Shown here: in pieces, positions 1 through 12,990 of the stretch
Position numbering within the stretch: position 1 is the stretch's first letter
Layout of the letters: every line of letters starts with the position of its first letter
Assembly: GCF_041296385.1 (NCBI RefSeq)
Contig: NC_091015.1
Span: 59,896,345-59,960,344 of the forward strand
Length of the DNA: 64,000 bases
From: Aphelocoma coerulescens
Lineage: Eukaryota > Chordata > Aves > Passeriformes > Corvidae
Reading direction: 5' to 3'
Translations under genes and position numbers: made by a program
Notes under the pieces: generated by a model
Seen by the model: the letters and a program-made list of their open reading frames with translations, nothing else
Databases searched by the model: none
What the model was told of the DNA's origin: nothing

Positions 1-2925
1 CTGCTTCCACTACCTAGGAATCAGAGTGCTCCCTAGATAGATCAGAGAGACAGCATATAGGTCACATGCAGAACACAGAAAAATGTCCTCCTCATGAGCA
101 TTACTAGCATCTATTGGAGGATATATAGATTTTCATGGGACAGGAATAATTTGCTGGTGGTGAAAAGCTGGAAGGAATCCAGGCAAAATAAATATGGATT
201 TTCAGACTCTGATCTTTACTATACGGATTAAATGGTAGAGTGTAATTACATGACACTGTACACATAAATTCTAAGGAATTTCAGTGGCATAGAAATAATT
301 AATACAACTTTCATATTGTATTTTATTTTCATACACTGAATTTTTCAGTATTTTACACATGCTATCAAAAACCAAGTTTCTTTAACTCCACTTGAAATAA
401 AAAAACCCTACTATATGCAGCTTAAAGATGAGAAACTGGGGCGTGTGAGTCACACTCTCCTGTAGTTCTAGGTCATAAAATAACTTGACCCTTGTTTTCC
501 TCTCAGTCATGCACTTTAAAGAAGACATATAAATCATCTGTTTAAAAGTAAAAGCTAAGTATTACAGGGAGGGGGTTGGGTTTATTTCCTTATTTTTATG
601 GGTTGATGAGAAAATAACTTTGCCAAATCAAGGAAACAAAAAAGCACAAAAATTATTTAGTCTTCCCATCAACACTAGGAAAATCTTGTGAGGTACTAAC
701 AGCTACTGGTTAATTGACAATAATTTACTGTTTAATCAGATCTGCAATAGTCCTGCTGTCCAGAACATCTTGCCAGCTAATGCAGGTGAAACTGTACAAC
801 TCCCAGCAGCAGGTGTTTAATAAAAGATCAGATGATCTCTATTCTGCCAGGTTCAGGGATGTCAGGCTCTTCAACCTCTGGCCTCAAAGGTGTTGCTGCA
901 ACAATTTTAATTACTGATAATTTACTGGAGCTCAACTGAAAGAATGACACTTGGACTATTGATTCAATTAAAATAAAAGACAACCTCACTTACAAAACCA
1001 ATGTAATGGAGAACTTCTCTTCAAGAGAACCCCCCTTGTCTAAACTCTACAATTCCAGATCTTCCTCCAAGGAAATTCTAAATGAACTTGCCTACAGGGA
1101 TAACTGACCTGCACATCCCAGGTAGCAAAGATTTTAGGTCACTTTTCTTTGTTGAATATTACCATATCCTTTTTCTTTTTTTTTCATTAATCCTGAAAAT
1201 GTTACACTTATTAGCTTTTCATTCTTTGTGGAATAAGCTCTGATATTTACTGAGCTATTTCAAAATCTCAGAATTGAGTTGGGTGGGATATTTGTATAGG
1301 TATTTGCAAAATCTGGGACAATCAAATTTATTAATGATTTTAGCTAAATTGAATAAATAATTGTCACCATAAATGGAAAAAAAAACCCAAATAAAATTCC
1401 AAATTTCAGTTTTGGACTGATTCAATATTTATAGAAAGTTATTCTACATATCTTTGCAAAGTGACTTTACACTGCTTATGCAAATCAGACAAGGAACTTA
1501 CATTTCCTTAAATCCCTGAGTCAGAGTATTTTGGGGATGGGAGAGGAAGGAGAGAGAGAGGAATAAAATGCTGATTAGTTTTTTTTAGTCTTGCAATTTA
1601 AATCACCCAAAACTGGGAGAAATCAATCCTATTCCCCCTTGAAGAAATATCTAATTATTTTTTTTAAATGCAACAACTCCAGCAGGACAGTTTCTTAGAA
1701 ATTCCTAAGTGCATACTCTATAGAAGACTCGTTAGTCTCCTAAGTCTCCAAAGTCTCCTAAGATAAGTCTCTGAAGAAACATTGGGGCAGTCTTGATCTT
1801 ATTTCTAAAGCAGGAAAAGGTGGATTTTAAACCTGTTTTCTATATCTCACTTGAAAATTCAAATCACTGACCAAAAGACATGAAGAGAACACAATCTCCT
1901 TCTCTTCTATTTTGTGAAGGACATCTGGGCTCAAAAGTATGGTTCAGCTGAACTAAAAATAACAGTAATCTGTCATGTAGCACTGTTTGGGAGTCTTTGC
2001 TATTTAGTGGGTATGCTAGATGTGATTTTGATTTTTCTGTAAGTCCACACAAAGCTTAAGATTCCAAGTAAAATGTTTCTGTTGAAGTGTTCCTGATGAA
2101 CATGTATGTGGGGAATACTGAGATCCTGTATACCTGTTTCTTCTCTTAAAGAGGGAAACATGATACAGATGGTAAACAGTGGGGGGAAACAAAGTGACAT
2201 ATCCTTGTTGACACATTAATGTTGCAAAGTGCTCTTAGGAAAAAAAAGAATTAGTGTAAACAAAATATCATTTAGAGTTGCTTTATTATTGATACTAACT
2301 TCTATGACATTTGACATCTAGAATTTTCAAAAGGCCGAGAAATGTAAATATTAGCATGGACTAATTTTAGCATGTTGTGGTCCCCTGCTACACCCATTTA
2401 ATGCATGGGATAAAAACAGATAAAGTAGATGATGTTGGGATGCCCAATATTCTCCCACATGCAATTAAATAGTGTCTTTGTGAAAGCCATTACAATAAAG
2501 AACACTGATAATTTATATAAGGATGGATTTAATTAGATTTCAGCATCTTTTAATAAAGTCTAGCAACTAGGAGGATGGGGTAAAAGCTAGTTCAGTGTAA
2601 CCACAAGCTAATTCCCTGAGAAGCGCAGAATTTTAGGAGCACTCTACAATTACTACACAAACTTAATTAAGCTCCTACCAGAAGTGGTCTCTCTAGCTTG
2701 ATACACTATTTTCAAAATATGACATGCCCCATTATTCAAAAAATCATAAGAATTAAGAATAAATTATCGATAAATAAGCATTTAGACAAGGCTGCATTTT
2801 GACAATATTAAAGCTCCAGAAAATGCATGAGATAAATAAATAAATAAACTCTGATATATTCAATATATTTATGAAATAACATTTGCTTGATCAATTTTAG
2901 TGCAGTTCAGATCTTCTCAATGGAT
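1..2925. other. AT-rich noncoding sequence, nothing identified
   Basis: I see no gene or RNA gene here. The open frames are short, overlap on both strands and lack a recognisable domain. Only local simple sequence stands out: a GA-rich run near 1545-1562, and tandem 'agtctcctaa'-type repeats near 1733-1770. Confidence 0.6.
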
Positions 2926-2975
2926 AGAATAGAATAGAATAGAATAGAATAGAATAGAATAGAATAGAATAGAAT
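2926..2975. repeat. (AGAAT)10 microsatellite
   Basis: Ten uninterrupted AGAAT units over 50 bp. It sits at the 3' end of the minus-strand CR1 fragment and is best read as that element's expanded tail rather than an independent repeat. Confidence 0.95.
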
Positions 2976-3245
2976 ATTGTTCTCTTCAGAATAGAATTAT
3001 TAACCCTCTCTCCAGGAACTCTGTTTATGGTTTGACCATCCTCTTGGTCAGCACTGCTGACTCCTCTTGAGCCTCCTGGCAACCAGCATGCCCAGACCCT
3101 TTTTGCAGGGGGGGCACATGTCAATTTAGACATGTGTCCAGCATTACTCCATCCCAGATACAGAATCTGGCATTTGATCATCCTCAATTTCATAGCACTG
3201 ATGATTTTCCCATACTTCAATCTATCCAGTTCCATCTGCAAGATC
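2926..3245 (-). mobile_element. CR1 LINE fragment with pentamer microsatellite 3' end
   Basis: Read on the minus strand, 3245 to about 2976 resembles the 3' part of avian CR1. It has a stretch of the type 'tgccagattctgtatctggga', then 'ctgggcatgctggttgccag', then 'gtcagcagtgctgac', then 'gagaggatggtcaaac'. The last two blocks lie much closer together than in a full CR1, so the copy looks internally deleted. It ends in ten perfect ATTCT units on the minus strand (AGAAT on plus, 2926-2975), the kind of 3' tail some bird CR1 subfamilies carry. An apparent 114-codon frame at 2897-3241 runs through this repeat and is not a separate gene. The family call is from memory of CR1 consensus text, not from a search. 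Confidence 0.7.
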
Positions 3246-5539
3246 CAAGTACTTTTCTCTTTAATTAGAGGGTTAGCTACAGAACCTCCACAAGCATAAT
3301 CTTAATAATTCTAGATAGAATTCTGAAACCAGTAATTCGTCATAAAATCTATTTATCAAAAATCTAGCGACTTCAAATATTAAACATCCTTTGTTATTTA
3401 CCTTATTCAAACAAGAACTTCAGAAACATACATTGCATAAGCAGCTGCCAGTTAGAAGAAAAAGGTTGATTTAGAGGAAGAAACAATCTACTTCCAGAAT
3501 ATTATTAATCACACACCCCTTAGAAGGTCTTAGTTGCTGAAAAATCACTGTAGTCTAGCTGCTGTCATGTTCTTTTTCTGGGAAATAAGGGAGTTAAATG
3601 ATCATACAAGACTGCATAAAAAGAGTCCCAGACAATACCTAAGTCCTTTTAATAGCACAGCATCTTGCTAGTACACATGGCTTTGGAAGGGGAAAAAACC
3701 CACCTCCACATCATAACCACATTTCAGGTGCAAATAATAAACTAGACCAAAAACATGACTTTAAAAAAAAAAAAAAAAAAAAAAACAACCAAAAAACTCT
3801 TTCATTTGCTTTTGAAAATCAAAAATTAGGCATTCAATTTATCTCAAAATATTTAAGTCAAACTCAGCGAAGAGTTACTATCAGCAATTTCTGTGGTGAA
3901 GGAAACAAGCTGTTTTAATTAGACCGCAATTTAGCCTGTTTTCTAAGAACTGTGAGATCCTTTCTGACACAAAACTTTAAATAAATTCATCCTCAGTTGT
4001 ACAGTAAAAAAATATAGGTTTTGAGAAAGACATGGTTCATATTCAGTAAGGAAAATGGTACAATTTTTAGTGTCAATTTTTTGAAACTTATCAGGATCAA
4101 ACAAAATGAGAATATTTAATAAAAAATGCAAAAAATTATCACTGTTTTAAGAGCAGTGCAAGAAGGCATATAAGTAAGGTGCATTGAAGTTCTTTCTAAT
4201 TATGAAAATAGCTAAGCCTAGCTATGATGATGACTGCTGCTTTTAGAAACATTAACAGTACTCAATAATTTTAAAAGACTTTTACACTATTTACAGTTAA
4301 TATCAGGCAATCTACTATCTCATTTAAGTTGTCTTATCTAAAAGTACTGGAAAAGGCATTTAGTTTACAAAATGATTCTGTAATTTCTGCCACATCTCTT
4401 CTCAAAATATTTAGAATCCTATATCCTTCTACATGTTTCCCAGGTAATGAGGACAAAAGTTTTTCTCTTTGTTTGTTGGGGTGGGGTTATTCTCACCCAC
4501 CACAATTAATTTTTATAAATCTATTTTAAAAATAGACACTGGTGATATTAATGAAATCAAAAGTATTTTGCAATGAATGCTGCCTCTGAGACGATCTCTG
4601 TGGAGATAATTATAGGATCTACCTAATAGTTGTTTCACAAACATCTTTTCATTCCAACACAAATTCTCTTCTAGGTACACCAAACCTAGCTTCCACAAAA
4701 TGATACAGAACTACAGGTTTTCTTCAGAAAAAAATCAAAATATAAGCAGAATTCATCCTTTATTAGGAACCTTGTTTCCTTGTTCATGGCTGATATTCAC
4801 ATTCCCACAAGTGCATAGATTGGTACTTTTATATGTTTACAGACATTCCTAGATATCGTCATGTCACAATCACATTTGGCACCTGCACTTTAGAAAGATA
4901 GCAAGTGGTTTATAGGCTCATTATCCCTGACATGAGAAATGCATCTAATTTGGAATTATGTCTCCATAAAAAGCAACCTAAACAAAAAACACAAGTTATC
5001 ATCAGTCTTTCTAATTCTTGATTAAACATTTCTGCAAGCTAACAAAGTGAATGCAGATGGAAAAGTTTCAACTTAATGAGTCAGATGCGTGAAGGCTTTC
5101 TTTCAAATTTCTTGCTTCTGGCAATTGTCTGATGCTTTCATTCTTTTCACGGTAAGGAGAAAAAAGAACTATAAAAGACATCTTACAATCCACCTGCTAA
5201 ACAGATTCACTTAGAAGAATAAACTATTTGTTTAATTTTAACTATTCATATAGGAAAAATTAAGCTCAGAAAGCCACTAAATCTTTTGCCATAAGAGTGA
5301 GCTTGTTTAATCTTCATGGGCTTTTGAGAGAATCTTTACCAATATTGCCAAAAAAAAGTTCAGTATTAATGCCACAATTAATATCCATTTCCTATGCTTC
5401 ATTACTGTGTGGTGCATCCCCGCCACCACTCCTTGAGCCACATTATGAGCTGAGAAATTCTCATTAGGCCTCATCTTTACTGAACAGCACCTGGGCTAAG
5501 CTCTTCTTGAGCTTATCAGAAACACTGTCTGTTCCCAGG
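3246..5539. other. AT-rich noncoding sequence with a poly(A) run
   Basis: There is no supported gene. The only simple repeat of note is a run of 23 A at 3763-3785. It could be a retroposon tail, but the DNA to its left does not match a gene or repeat I know. Confidence 0.55.
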
Positions 5540-6519
5540 AACTATTGCTGTCCTTCAAGCTCCTGTTTTTCAGTGAACCGCCTTGGAAACTTATTTTTCT
5601 TGTCTGAGTAACAACCCAAGTGGAATACCATTTTTGTTATCAAACTTTCAGAGACAGTTACTCCCCTGAACTGTGGCCAGGATGAAAATTCATTATGACT
5701 AAAGCCCACTCTCTTGAAACCCTGTAAACAGTGGTCCAAAGTGAGACCGTTCAAGCTCTCCTGGACCTCAGCAGGCTGCGACCAGCAACCTCCCTCTGAG
5801 TGGGACACCTCTCAGAGCCAGGGAACTCTCAAGTTTGCTGTACTTGGAGGACTGGTGAATGAAAACAAGAGATCCTGGGCTGATATCCCACTCCTTGAGG
5901 CTCAACCTTTTGCCCATTGAGAAGATGCAAAGGCCTCTGATATCAGTAGTTCACTGAATGTAAGGGGAATTTTTCACAGGTGCACCTTTACATACTCGTC
6001 CAGATCTGTGTGCATAGGATTATGAATATGGTTGCTCTCCTGGATTCCTAAGTACTTTAAATTTGTAAGTAAGCTAGGCCAGTGAGGGTGTCACTGCTGT
6101 GCTAAAGTAACTATTCTATATGAATCCTTTGTTAAAATGTTTAACTTAAGCTATCGATTAAGTGCTGTTAAATCTTTAGGCCTAACCTGTCAGTCAAGTC
6201 TGGCACTCAGTTTAGCAAGTGGGTCTACTCTGAACCTTGTGACTCAACAGGAGGGTCTTTTTTATTCTATTTTATCCTTATCCTTTCCTACCCTTTCCCT
6301 TCCCTCCCCCACTACTCCCAGCCTCTTTTTTTTGTAGATTGATTAATTTTGAGGGTTTTTTTTTCTTCTTCTATATGCTTTAACCACTTAGCAAGTAGTT
6401 GAGTGAACCTTGACAACAAACTTTGTTGTGTTTTTGATTTTATATTAAACCTGCTTTTGCCAATACCTTTGCTGGTGGTCCTTTAAATGACCTTAAAACA
6501 TTCATTTGTGACAGTTACA
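5540..6519 (+). mobile_element. Possible ancient LTR-type repeat, family unassigned
   Basis: This segment is richer in C and G than its surroundings. It has a Gag/LTR-like texture that I recall from long avian ERVL repeats. It includes a C/T-rich tract (about 6258-6330), a late ATTAAA-type signal (near 6446) and a terminal 'gtgacagttaca' at 6508-6519. I could not find matching ends or a target-site duplication, so the borders are approximate and it may be more than one fragment. The short open frames in it (such as 5542-5808 minus and 5714-5920 plus) overlap on both strands and are probably chance frames. Confidence 0.35.
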
Positions 6520-8597
6520 CCTTTAGATTTAATTTCCCTTCAAATATGAATTGCTATAAAAGTTGTGATTTGACAAATCTCAAGTACATTTTATTTGAGT
6601 ATAACAGATTAAAAAACATTGAATACCAGACTATTGATGTATTTTCTTCTGCATGTATTTTATCATCAACATAGGAACTCAAGGACTAATAATCAGAATT
6701 GCATTTTTCTGGACTTCCTACAAAAAAAAAAAAAAAAAAGAATAGCTACTGCATGAAATGAAACACATAATATACTGTTGACATGTCACCTTCAAGATAA
6801 GATAACCTTTTTTCTCCCCTCATGCAAACTACTACATGAATTTGGAGTATTATCATACTAAACTCAGCATTATTAGTTTATATTTTATAAGGTGATGTTT
6901 CTTCAATCTATCATCCATTAAATTCATCACGAAAAGAAGGCAGTTACCACAATTTTGTCCTCAGGTAAGTCTGAAATGGCTACTTTTCCCTAGCTAAAAC
7001 TACACTGACACTGTGATTCAAAACCACCATGGAATTTCTAGCATCTTTTCCCCTTTTATTAAAGACAAAAACACCACAACTAAGTACACAATTTTACTTA
7101 ATTTATTAAGGGGGAAGGTTATAGTCCTATACTAACAATTTTTTTACCAAAGTATCCTCTACGTCTTTAAACTGGAGATCTTTCATACTGTGTATGGGTA
7201 ACTTCTTGAGTATGTTGCTGTCTTAATCTCCTCTGACTCCACAGGTGTCTGATGCCTGGAACCCCTGGACTTTAGCCAAACTCTCTTCTACATGATCACC
7301 TTGTCACCACATTATAAACCCACATCACCTCAGGAGAGATCAGGTGTTATGCTGAATGACAATCCTCAAATTTTTCTACAGACACATTTATCTTTATCCA
7401 AATAATTATTGACCAAAAATATTCATCAAGCCATTAGATAAAGTGTACAGAAAAAGCAGCTGGTTTAAGTGCAGGGGAAGCCTTATTCTTGGTCTGCTCA
7501 ATGATGAAAGGTTTTATTAAAGAGACTTCACCCTTTCACCTTTCACTGGGAGGAAAAACATAAACCCATAAATATTTGGAGAATATCAGGTGAATTTATA
7601 TCATGTGATAAGATCTTTCACAGGGTGATCAATTGAAAATGTGTTTTCTTAACAATGGGAGTTGCTTGGTTCCCCATCTAACAGAGAAAGCCTGTTCTAG
7701 AAAATACATGAGCTAAGTAAGTGGAGGAAGTCACTTTGGGGGCAGAAAAGAATGGCACATAATTCAAGAGTCATCTCTGTTTATCAGTCTCTCCGTGCAC
7801 AGTCTCTCTTATAGTTTAATACCCAAAGCAGTACCCATTAAGGATAATTATTAAGGATTAATTCTCAATCCAGTTTCAGTTAACAACACACAGTTATGCT
7901 CTATGCTTCCTTTTTGATGTGCATTCATATTGACAAATCGGCTTGTTTCAGGAAAAAGCGTCATCCAGGTTATACAATAGATCTTTAAGTCATTAATGTA
8001 ACTTTTTGTTAATACTTTCACCTTTAGTTTATATTATAGAACTGGCAAATTTGTATTTCAAGATCTGTATTTGAAGACCACTCACTTTGGTAAAGCTGAA
8101 GGTTCCCAGGAATGAGCATATTAATGGGAAGATGGTTAAAATAAAAGGTTATCCCCTTCTATGTATCTTCTGAAATATTTTAAGTCACCATAAAAGGTCT
8201 CAGGTATGTCTACTAATAATTGATTAGGTTTTTTTTTTTACAGTTGGCTTTAGTTATCTTTCATAACACTGATCTGTTCCTGGTACAAAGTTAAAAGGAA
8301 GACACCAAACTTCATTCATTGGAGAGTATACACATTTCCAAAATTCTCTGGAAATTTTCCAGTATCACAAAACATTGTTTTGTAGGAGAGGTAATGAGAA
8401 TCTTTGTTTTTTATCTAAAATTATCCACTACCAGACTTGAAAACAAGCAAGTCTGCCTGGATATCTTGGCAGCAAATAAAATGGACAAGTAATATCAAGG
8501 ACAGGAAAGGCTGGTAAAATTTTGTGGAGATTTTACAGGAGGATATACATGGAACAGATAGTTCCTCTTTGGGTAATTTTAGGTAATGTTAGGTAAT

Positions 8598-8613
8598 TAG
8601 GTAATATTACCTA
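8598..8613. repeat. 16-bp perfect palindrome in a GGTAAT cluster
   Basis: The text taggtaatattaccta is its own reverse complement. It closes a cluster of about four GGTAAT copies starting at 8573. No function is implied by the sequence alone. Confidence 0.85.
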
Positions 8614-10282
8614 TAATTTTTTTCTGAAAAAAAAAAGTAACAAGAACATTGATCACAACAGCACTTTTCAGAGCTTAGGAAATGGGCACTCACAACCAGG
8701 AAAGAAACCAGTAAATGGCTCATCCATTCATATTAAAACAGACATGAGAAATGTAGCTTGTCAGGGTTTATGCAAGCATAGAAACTGACCTTCTAAAAGC
8801 AAAGCCTGCTTGCAGCCTCGTCATTAGTTGGCAAGGAATAAAGTGAATAGATTACGTATTACATGGCTTATAAAAGACTCACAGACAGAAGGGGCCTTTT
8901 GTTTATTTAATTTTTTCATTACCTTGTAGTTAAAATAATTGCAAAGATGTTCTTAGGGAAAAAATTACAGCCCCGGGATAGGGCATAAATAATTCTCTGA
9001 ATTTCCCTGGCGATATAAGATAATATTCATTAGTACAGCTCTGAAAAATATATATACACACTCACTTTCCCTGTACAGTATTATTGTAATTATATTGCTT
9101 ACAAGATAAACATATGTAAAAGAAGGTGTGTGAGCTGGTCATACTTCATAACACTGGACGTTTTCATTATGCATACAAACAATTATACACTAAAATAAAT
9201 TGATGGTCCAGGAGATTTATAAAAGGGTGCATAGACTTCTACCAGTAGCTTACCACCAGCTTCACCATTAAATGCAGATGGCAAAACATTACCAATTGAC
9301 AACTGCTGGTTTGTCCAACAGTAGATCATTTCACCCTATTTTCTAATGGGCAGATGTTGTCAGGACAAAGACCTTTAAAATCGGTACTGAATATTGTCCT
9401 TTTGCAATCTTAGCAGAGAAATCAAGAATAGAAAGGAAGTTTTAGTCCTTTCATTCTCTTTGCTGCCAAATAGAAAACAGGAGTAAAATACATTTTGAAG
9501 CAAACTGCAGAAATTGTTATGTACTGAACTACAGATATATATCATTATCATATCATACAGGACATGTCATTTGCATCTTCAAGACTATTAAACACCTTCT
9601 GCCATAAGCAATTAAATATTATGAAGTACTTAAAAACTGGTGTACTTTATTCCATTTTATTACATTCATAGTATATGTGATATATTGTATCTGCTGTTTA
9701 CATTTCCCTCAGGATTTTACATCATTCCCAAAAAATAGAACACATGCCAGCAAATACTCCAGATATTAGAAGAATAAATTTTGCAGTTGGCAAGTTAAAA
9801 ATTCATTTGATTATTTTTCTGGACACTGGCCCTTTCAGTCAGAAAGTATGTGGACAAGTAACATCACTGCTCCTATCAGCAGAGCTGTTCATTCTCTGAC
9901 ACTTTTTTCATTGTTACAGCTTCAACCTCTGTGACAAACATTTGATTTGTACACATACACAATGCTGTTTCTCTACCAGAAGTGCTGTGTCAAGGACATA
10001 TGCAAAACACTACAAATGGTTTATTAAATATTGAATGTTCTCCGTTAGCAACCAAAAGCAAAGCTCTGAGAGGCACACTGCTTTTATGTTCTGTGTGGCT
10101 ATTCTTACATGGCTTGAGAGTTGTTGCAATGAATTTGCTATCTCTGCATGACATTCAAGAGCAAGCAGCAGATTCATTGCAATCCTAAATGAAAAAAAGA
10201 CTACAGAGAAAAAATAAACAACCCTAAAACAAAGGCTTGTTGCACTAACAGCAAAAGTATTTTAAAAAAAAATTGGAGAAAA

Positions 10283-10304
10283 ACAAACAAACAAACAAAC
10301 AAAA
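10283..10304. repeat. (CAAA)n microsatellite
   Basis: A short run of about five CAAA units within an A-rich stretch. Confidence 0.85.
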
Positions 10305-12734
10305 CCCCATCTCTTCAGGTACATAATATTTTCATAATTTTATGGCTTGCTTGTATTTGTGCCTTGTAACTCCACCACAGAATATTTGCACAAACATAAC
10401 ATCTTGAATAAGTACATTTTCAGATAAACCTCTGAATTACAAAGAATTCATAAGCAAATTTTTTTATTCCACACTTTTCATATTAGAAGTATGTATGCAA
10501 ACCATCTGATATTTGGTATTTTTGTAATCAATTGACTCTATAGCCATCGTGCTTGGGCTACCACTTATCTTTCCAGTTCAAACACCTCTGGTTTTATATG
10601 TCCTTTCTCTTTTTTAAAATATCTGCAGATATTCAAGAAGATGCTTATAACATCACTTACAAATAAATTCTTATAACCATATATTCGCATGCTGTTAGGA
10701 AGGCCAACTGCATATGACAAGAGATTCCAGAACATCAGCCTCAACCTCCTGTTCCATAACCTCTAATGTACCATTTAACTATTTCACTGTTACATGTAAT
10801 ATAAGACTATTCAAAGGGCTTCCAAAGACTTGTAAAAATTGTTTCTCACTGTTTAGCATTTGCGGGTGTTAGATAATAACTAACCTTTGCTTGCATTGGT
10901 ATTAATCGTATCAAATTACAAAAGCAGCAAACAGCTCACTGCCTGTATTTAGGTTAAGATTTTGCCCTTTTTGTAATCCTTATCTCTTTCCTGTCTGATT
11001 TAGCTAATTGTCTGACTTTTTCATTTCAGATCTCCAAATGCTGCAAGGACGACAAAGTCAAGTGTGCTGGATTGTGCTATGCCTATAGAATGATTAGGAT
11101 AGGGGATATGAATTGGGTATGCAGGTTTCACAAAACCCGCTCACAAAACAATAATGTGCTTCTCACTGATAACTTTGAAAGACCCTCATATCTGAAAAAA
11201 ACTCATCTTAATTCTTCAAAGACTTGAAAATTGAAATATTTGCATGGAAATCACAGTCACTTGTCCTTGTGACTGGGATTCTGATAAGGCAAAATCCAAT
11301 GTTTCTTGAACTCAAGCCTCAGCAAAGGAGTTAATTAATTTTCTAATTCAGCATAAAAATGGAATATAGTAACAGCTGTACCACTTCAGGGTCTTTGTGC
11401 CAATCAGGAAAATAATTTATAAGATTGGGAAAAAAAAATATTTATATGTTCATATATATGTTCATATATGTAAATATGCAGAAAGCCACATATTACCAAA
11501 AATATATTTAACCAAAAAATGGTATTACTTTAAAAATAAAAAAAAGCACATCCCTTTTCATGTGTTTGTATTTCTAAAGAATTATTATCTCTCATCTACC
11601 AATTTCTTACCATGGATATTTCAGCAAAATTACACATCCCATTTTATTTCACAAGTTATAGGAGAAAGAGAAGAATTAATTTTCATCAAAATATTTTTTA
11701 GAAGTTTTGTAACACTGAATGCTGGAGACTGCTGATAGTGTCTACATGAGATATTAACTAGATTAGTTTATTAGAATTGTGTAATAGATTTGGGTTAAAA
11801 TACACAGAAAATCTCTTGCAATACAGAAATTTAAAAGTAAAAATTCAATTAAATTTGGTCTCTAAGATTGCTTTACAGCTTTACAAGTGAAAATTAATAT
11901 TCAGATTTCCCCTCCAATTAGGGAGAAATAAGGTTGCTTAGAGGAAGAAAAATCCTTGATACTACTTTAATCATGGTATTTCAGGTCAAGGCAGAAGAGC
12001 ACAGATATAAGTCTTTCAAAACTACACTCACTTAAAATCTGTCTGTGTTTTTCATATATTTGCTGTGTACAAGGCAGCCAAAAGCTGTCTCCATATGGTG
12101 CTGGCAGGATCAAGCTTCACTACAGTGCATTATCCAAGTTTCTTTTGCTTCAGTACTTAGGTAAGTTCATAAAGGAGAAAAGATGTCCTCTTAATAGAAA
12201 AAATTAACGAGTAGTCACGCACTCCTCTGCTTACCCAGGGAGATTTTGCTATGTATGACTAAAACTAGGAAAAAAGTGGCTCCAGACAAGATGGGAGAGA
12301 CATTTCTTTAAAACAAAATGAACAAAACAAATGAAACAAAAGCCCATTCCCCAGGAGAGGGCAGTGAGCAAAAGGCTGGGATAGTTTTGGCTGCTGGCCA
12401 AGTTAAGCCCACCATGACTTTCTTCTTCTTTTTATAATTAAGCTAGGACCAATTTGGCAATGCATTTACATCTGAGCTTATCTCTAAGTCATGCATGTGT
12501 ATCACGATTAACACCATGTAAACAGACAACCATATTGACTTCCTTCATACAAGATGGTGTCCACATTAAAGTACACTTGCACAAGAAAATTATTGTAGGA
12601 AAAACCCCATCCAGCCAAGACTAGCAAAAATAAACTCTATTTTCTCCTTCATTCCTAATGAGATTTCTTCTGTAATTAAAAATTTTCAACTTCTTCATTA
12701 TAGGCAGAAAAAAATTAAATGGATAAATTTAAAT

Positions 12735-12990
12735 CACAGTCATAGAACCACAGACTCATAGAATGGTTTGAGTTGGAAGGGACCTTAAAGATCACCTAGT
12801 TCCAGCCTCTTGCCATAGGCAGGAACACCTCCCACTAGACCAAGTTGCTCACAGCCCTGTCCAACCTGGCCTTGAACACCTCCAGGAATATCCACAACTT
12901 CTCTGGGCAACCTATTCCAGTTCTTCATCACCCTCTTAGTAAATAATTTCTTCCTAATATCCAATCTAAACTGTTCTCCTTTTGTTTAGG
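12735..12990 (-). mobile_element. CR1 LINE 3' end, truncated copy
   Basis: The plus strand reads as the reverse complement of the classic avian CR1 3' end. It starts with 'catagaatggtttgagttgg' followed by 'aagggaccttaaagatcacc', then 'ccactagaccaagttgctca', 'ctgtccaacctggccttgaa' and 'cttctctgggcaacctattc', and ends with 'ttcttcctaatatccaatct'. The element therefore runs 5' to 3' on the minus strand, with its 3' terminus near 12735. It is 5'-truncated, as almost all CR1 copies are. The good match suggests a moderately old copy. No target duplication is expected for CR1. Confidence 0.93.

Larger units (their letters stand above)
6520..12734. other. AT-rich noncoding sequence
   Basis: I find no gene. 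It contains a run of 18 A at 6722-6739, a 16-bp perfect palindrome with flanking GGTAAT copies at 8573-8613, and a short (CAAA)n tract at about 10283-10304. Open frames are 60-112 codons with no domain. The longest, 11397-11735, is extremely AT-rich (Lys/Ile/Tyr-rich), as expected by chance in such sequence. Confidence 0.55.

Noticed and set aside
2897..3241. 114-codon minus-strand frame ending in a run of Ser-Ile-Leu-Phe-Tyr repeats
   Set aside because: It is CR1 sequence, and the repeats are the translated ATTCT microsatellite.
3763..3785. Run of 23 A as a possible processed-gene tail
   Set aside because: No coding-like text or target duplication next to it. The same holds for the A runs at 6722-6739 and 27401-27417.
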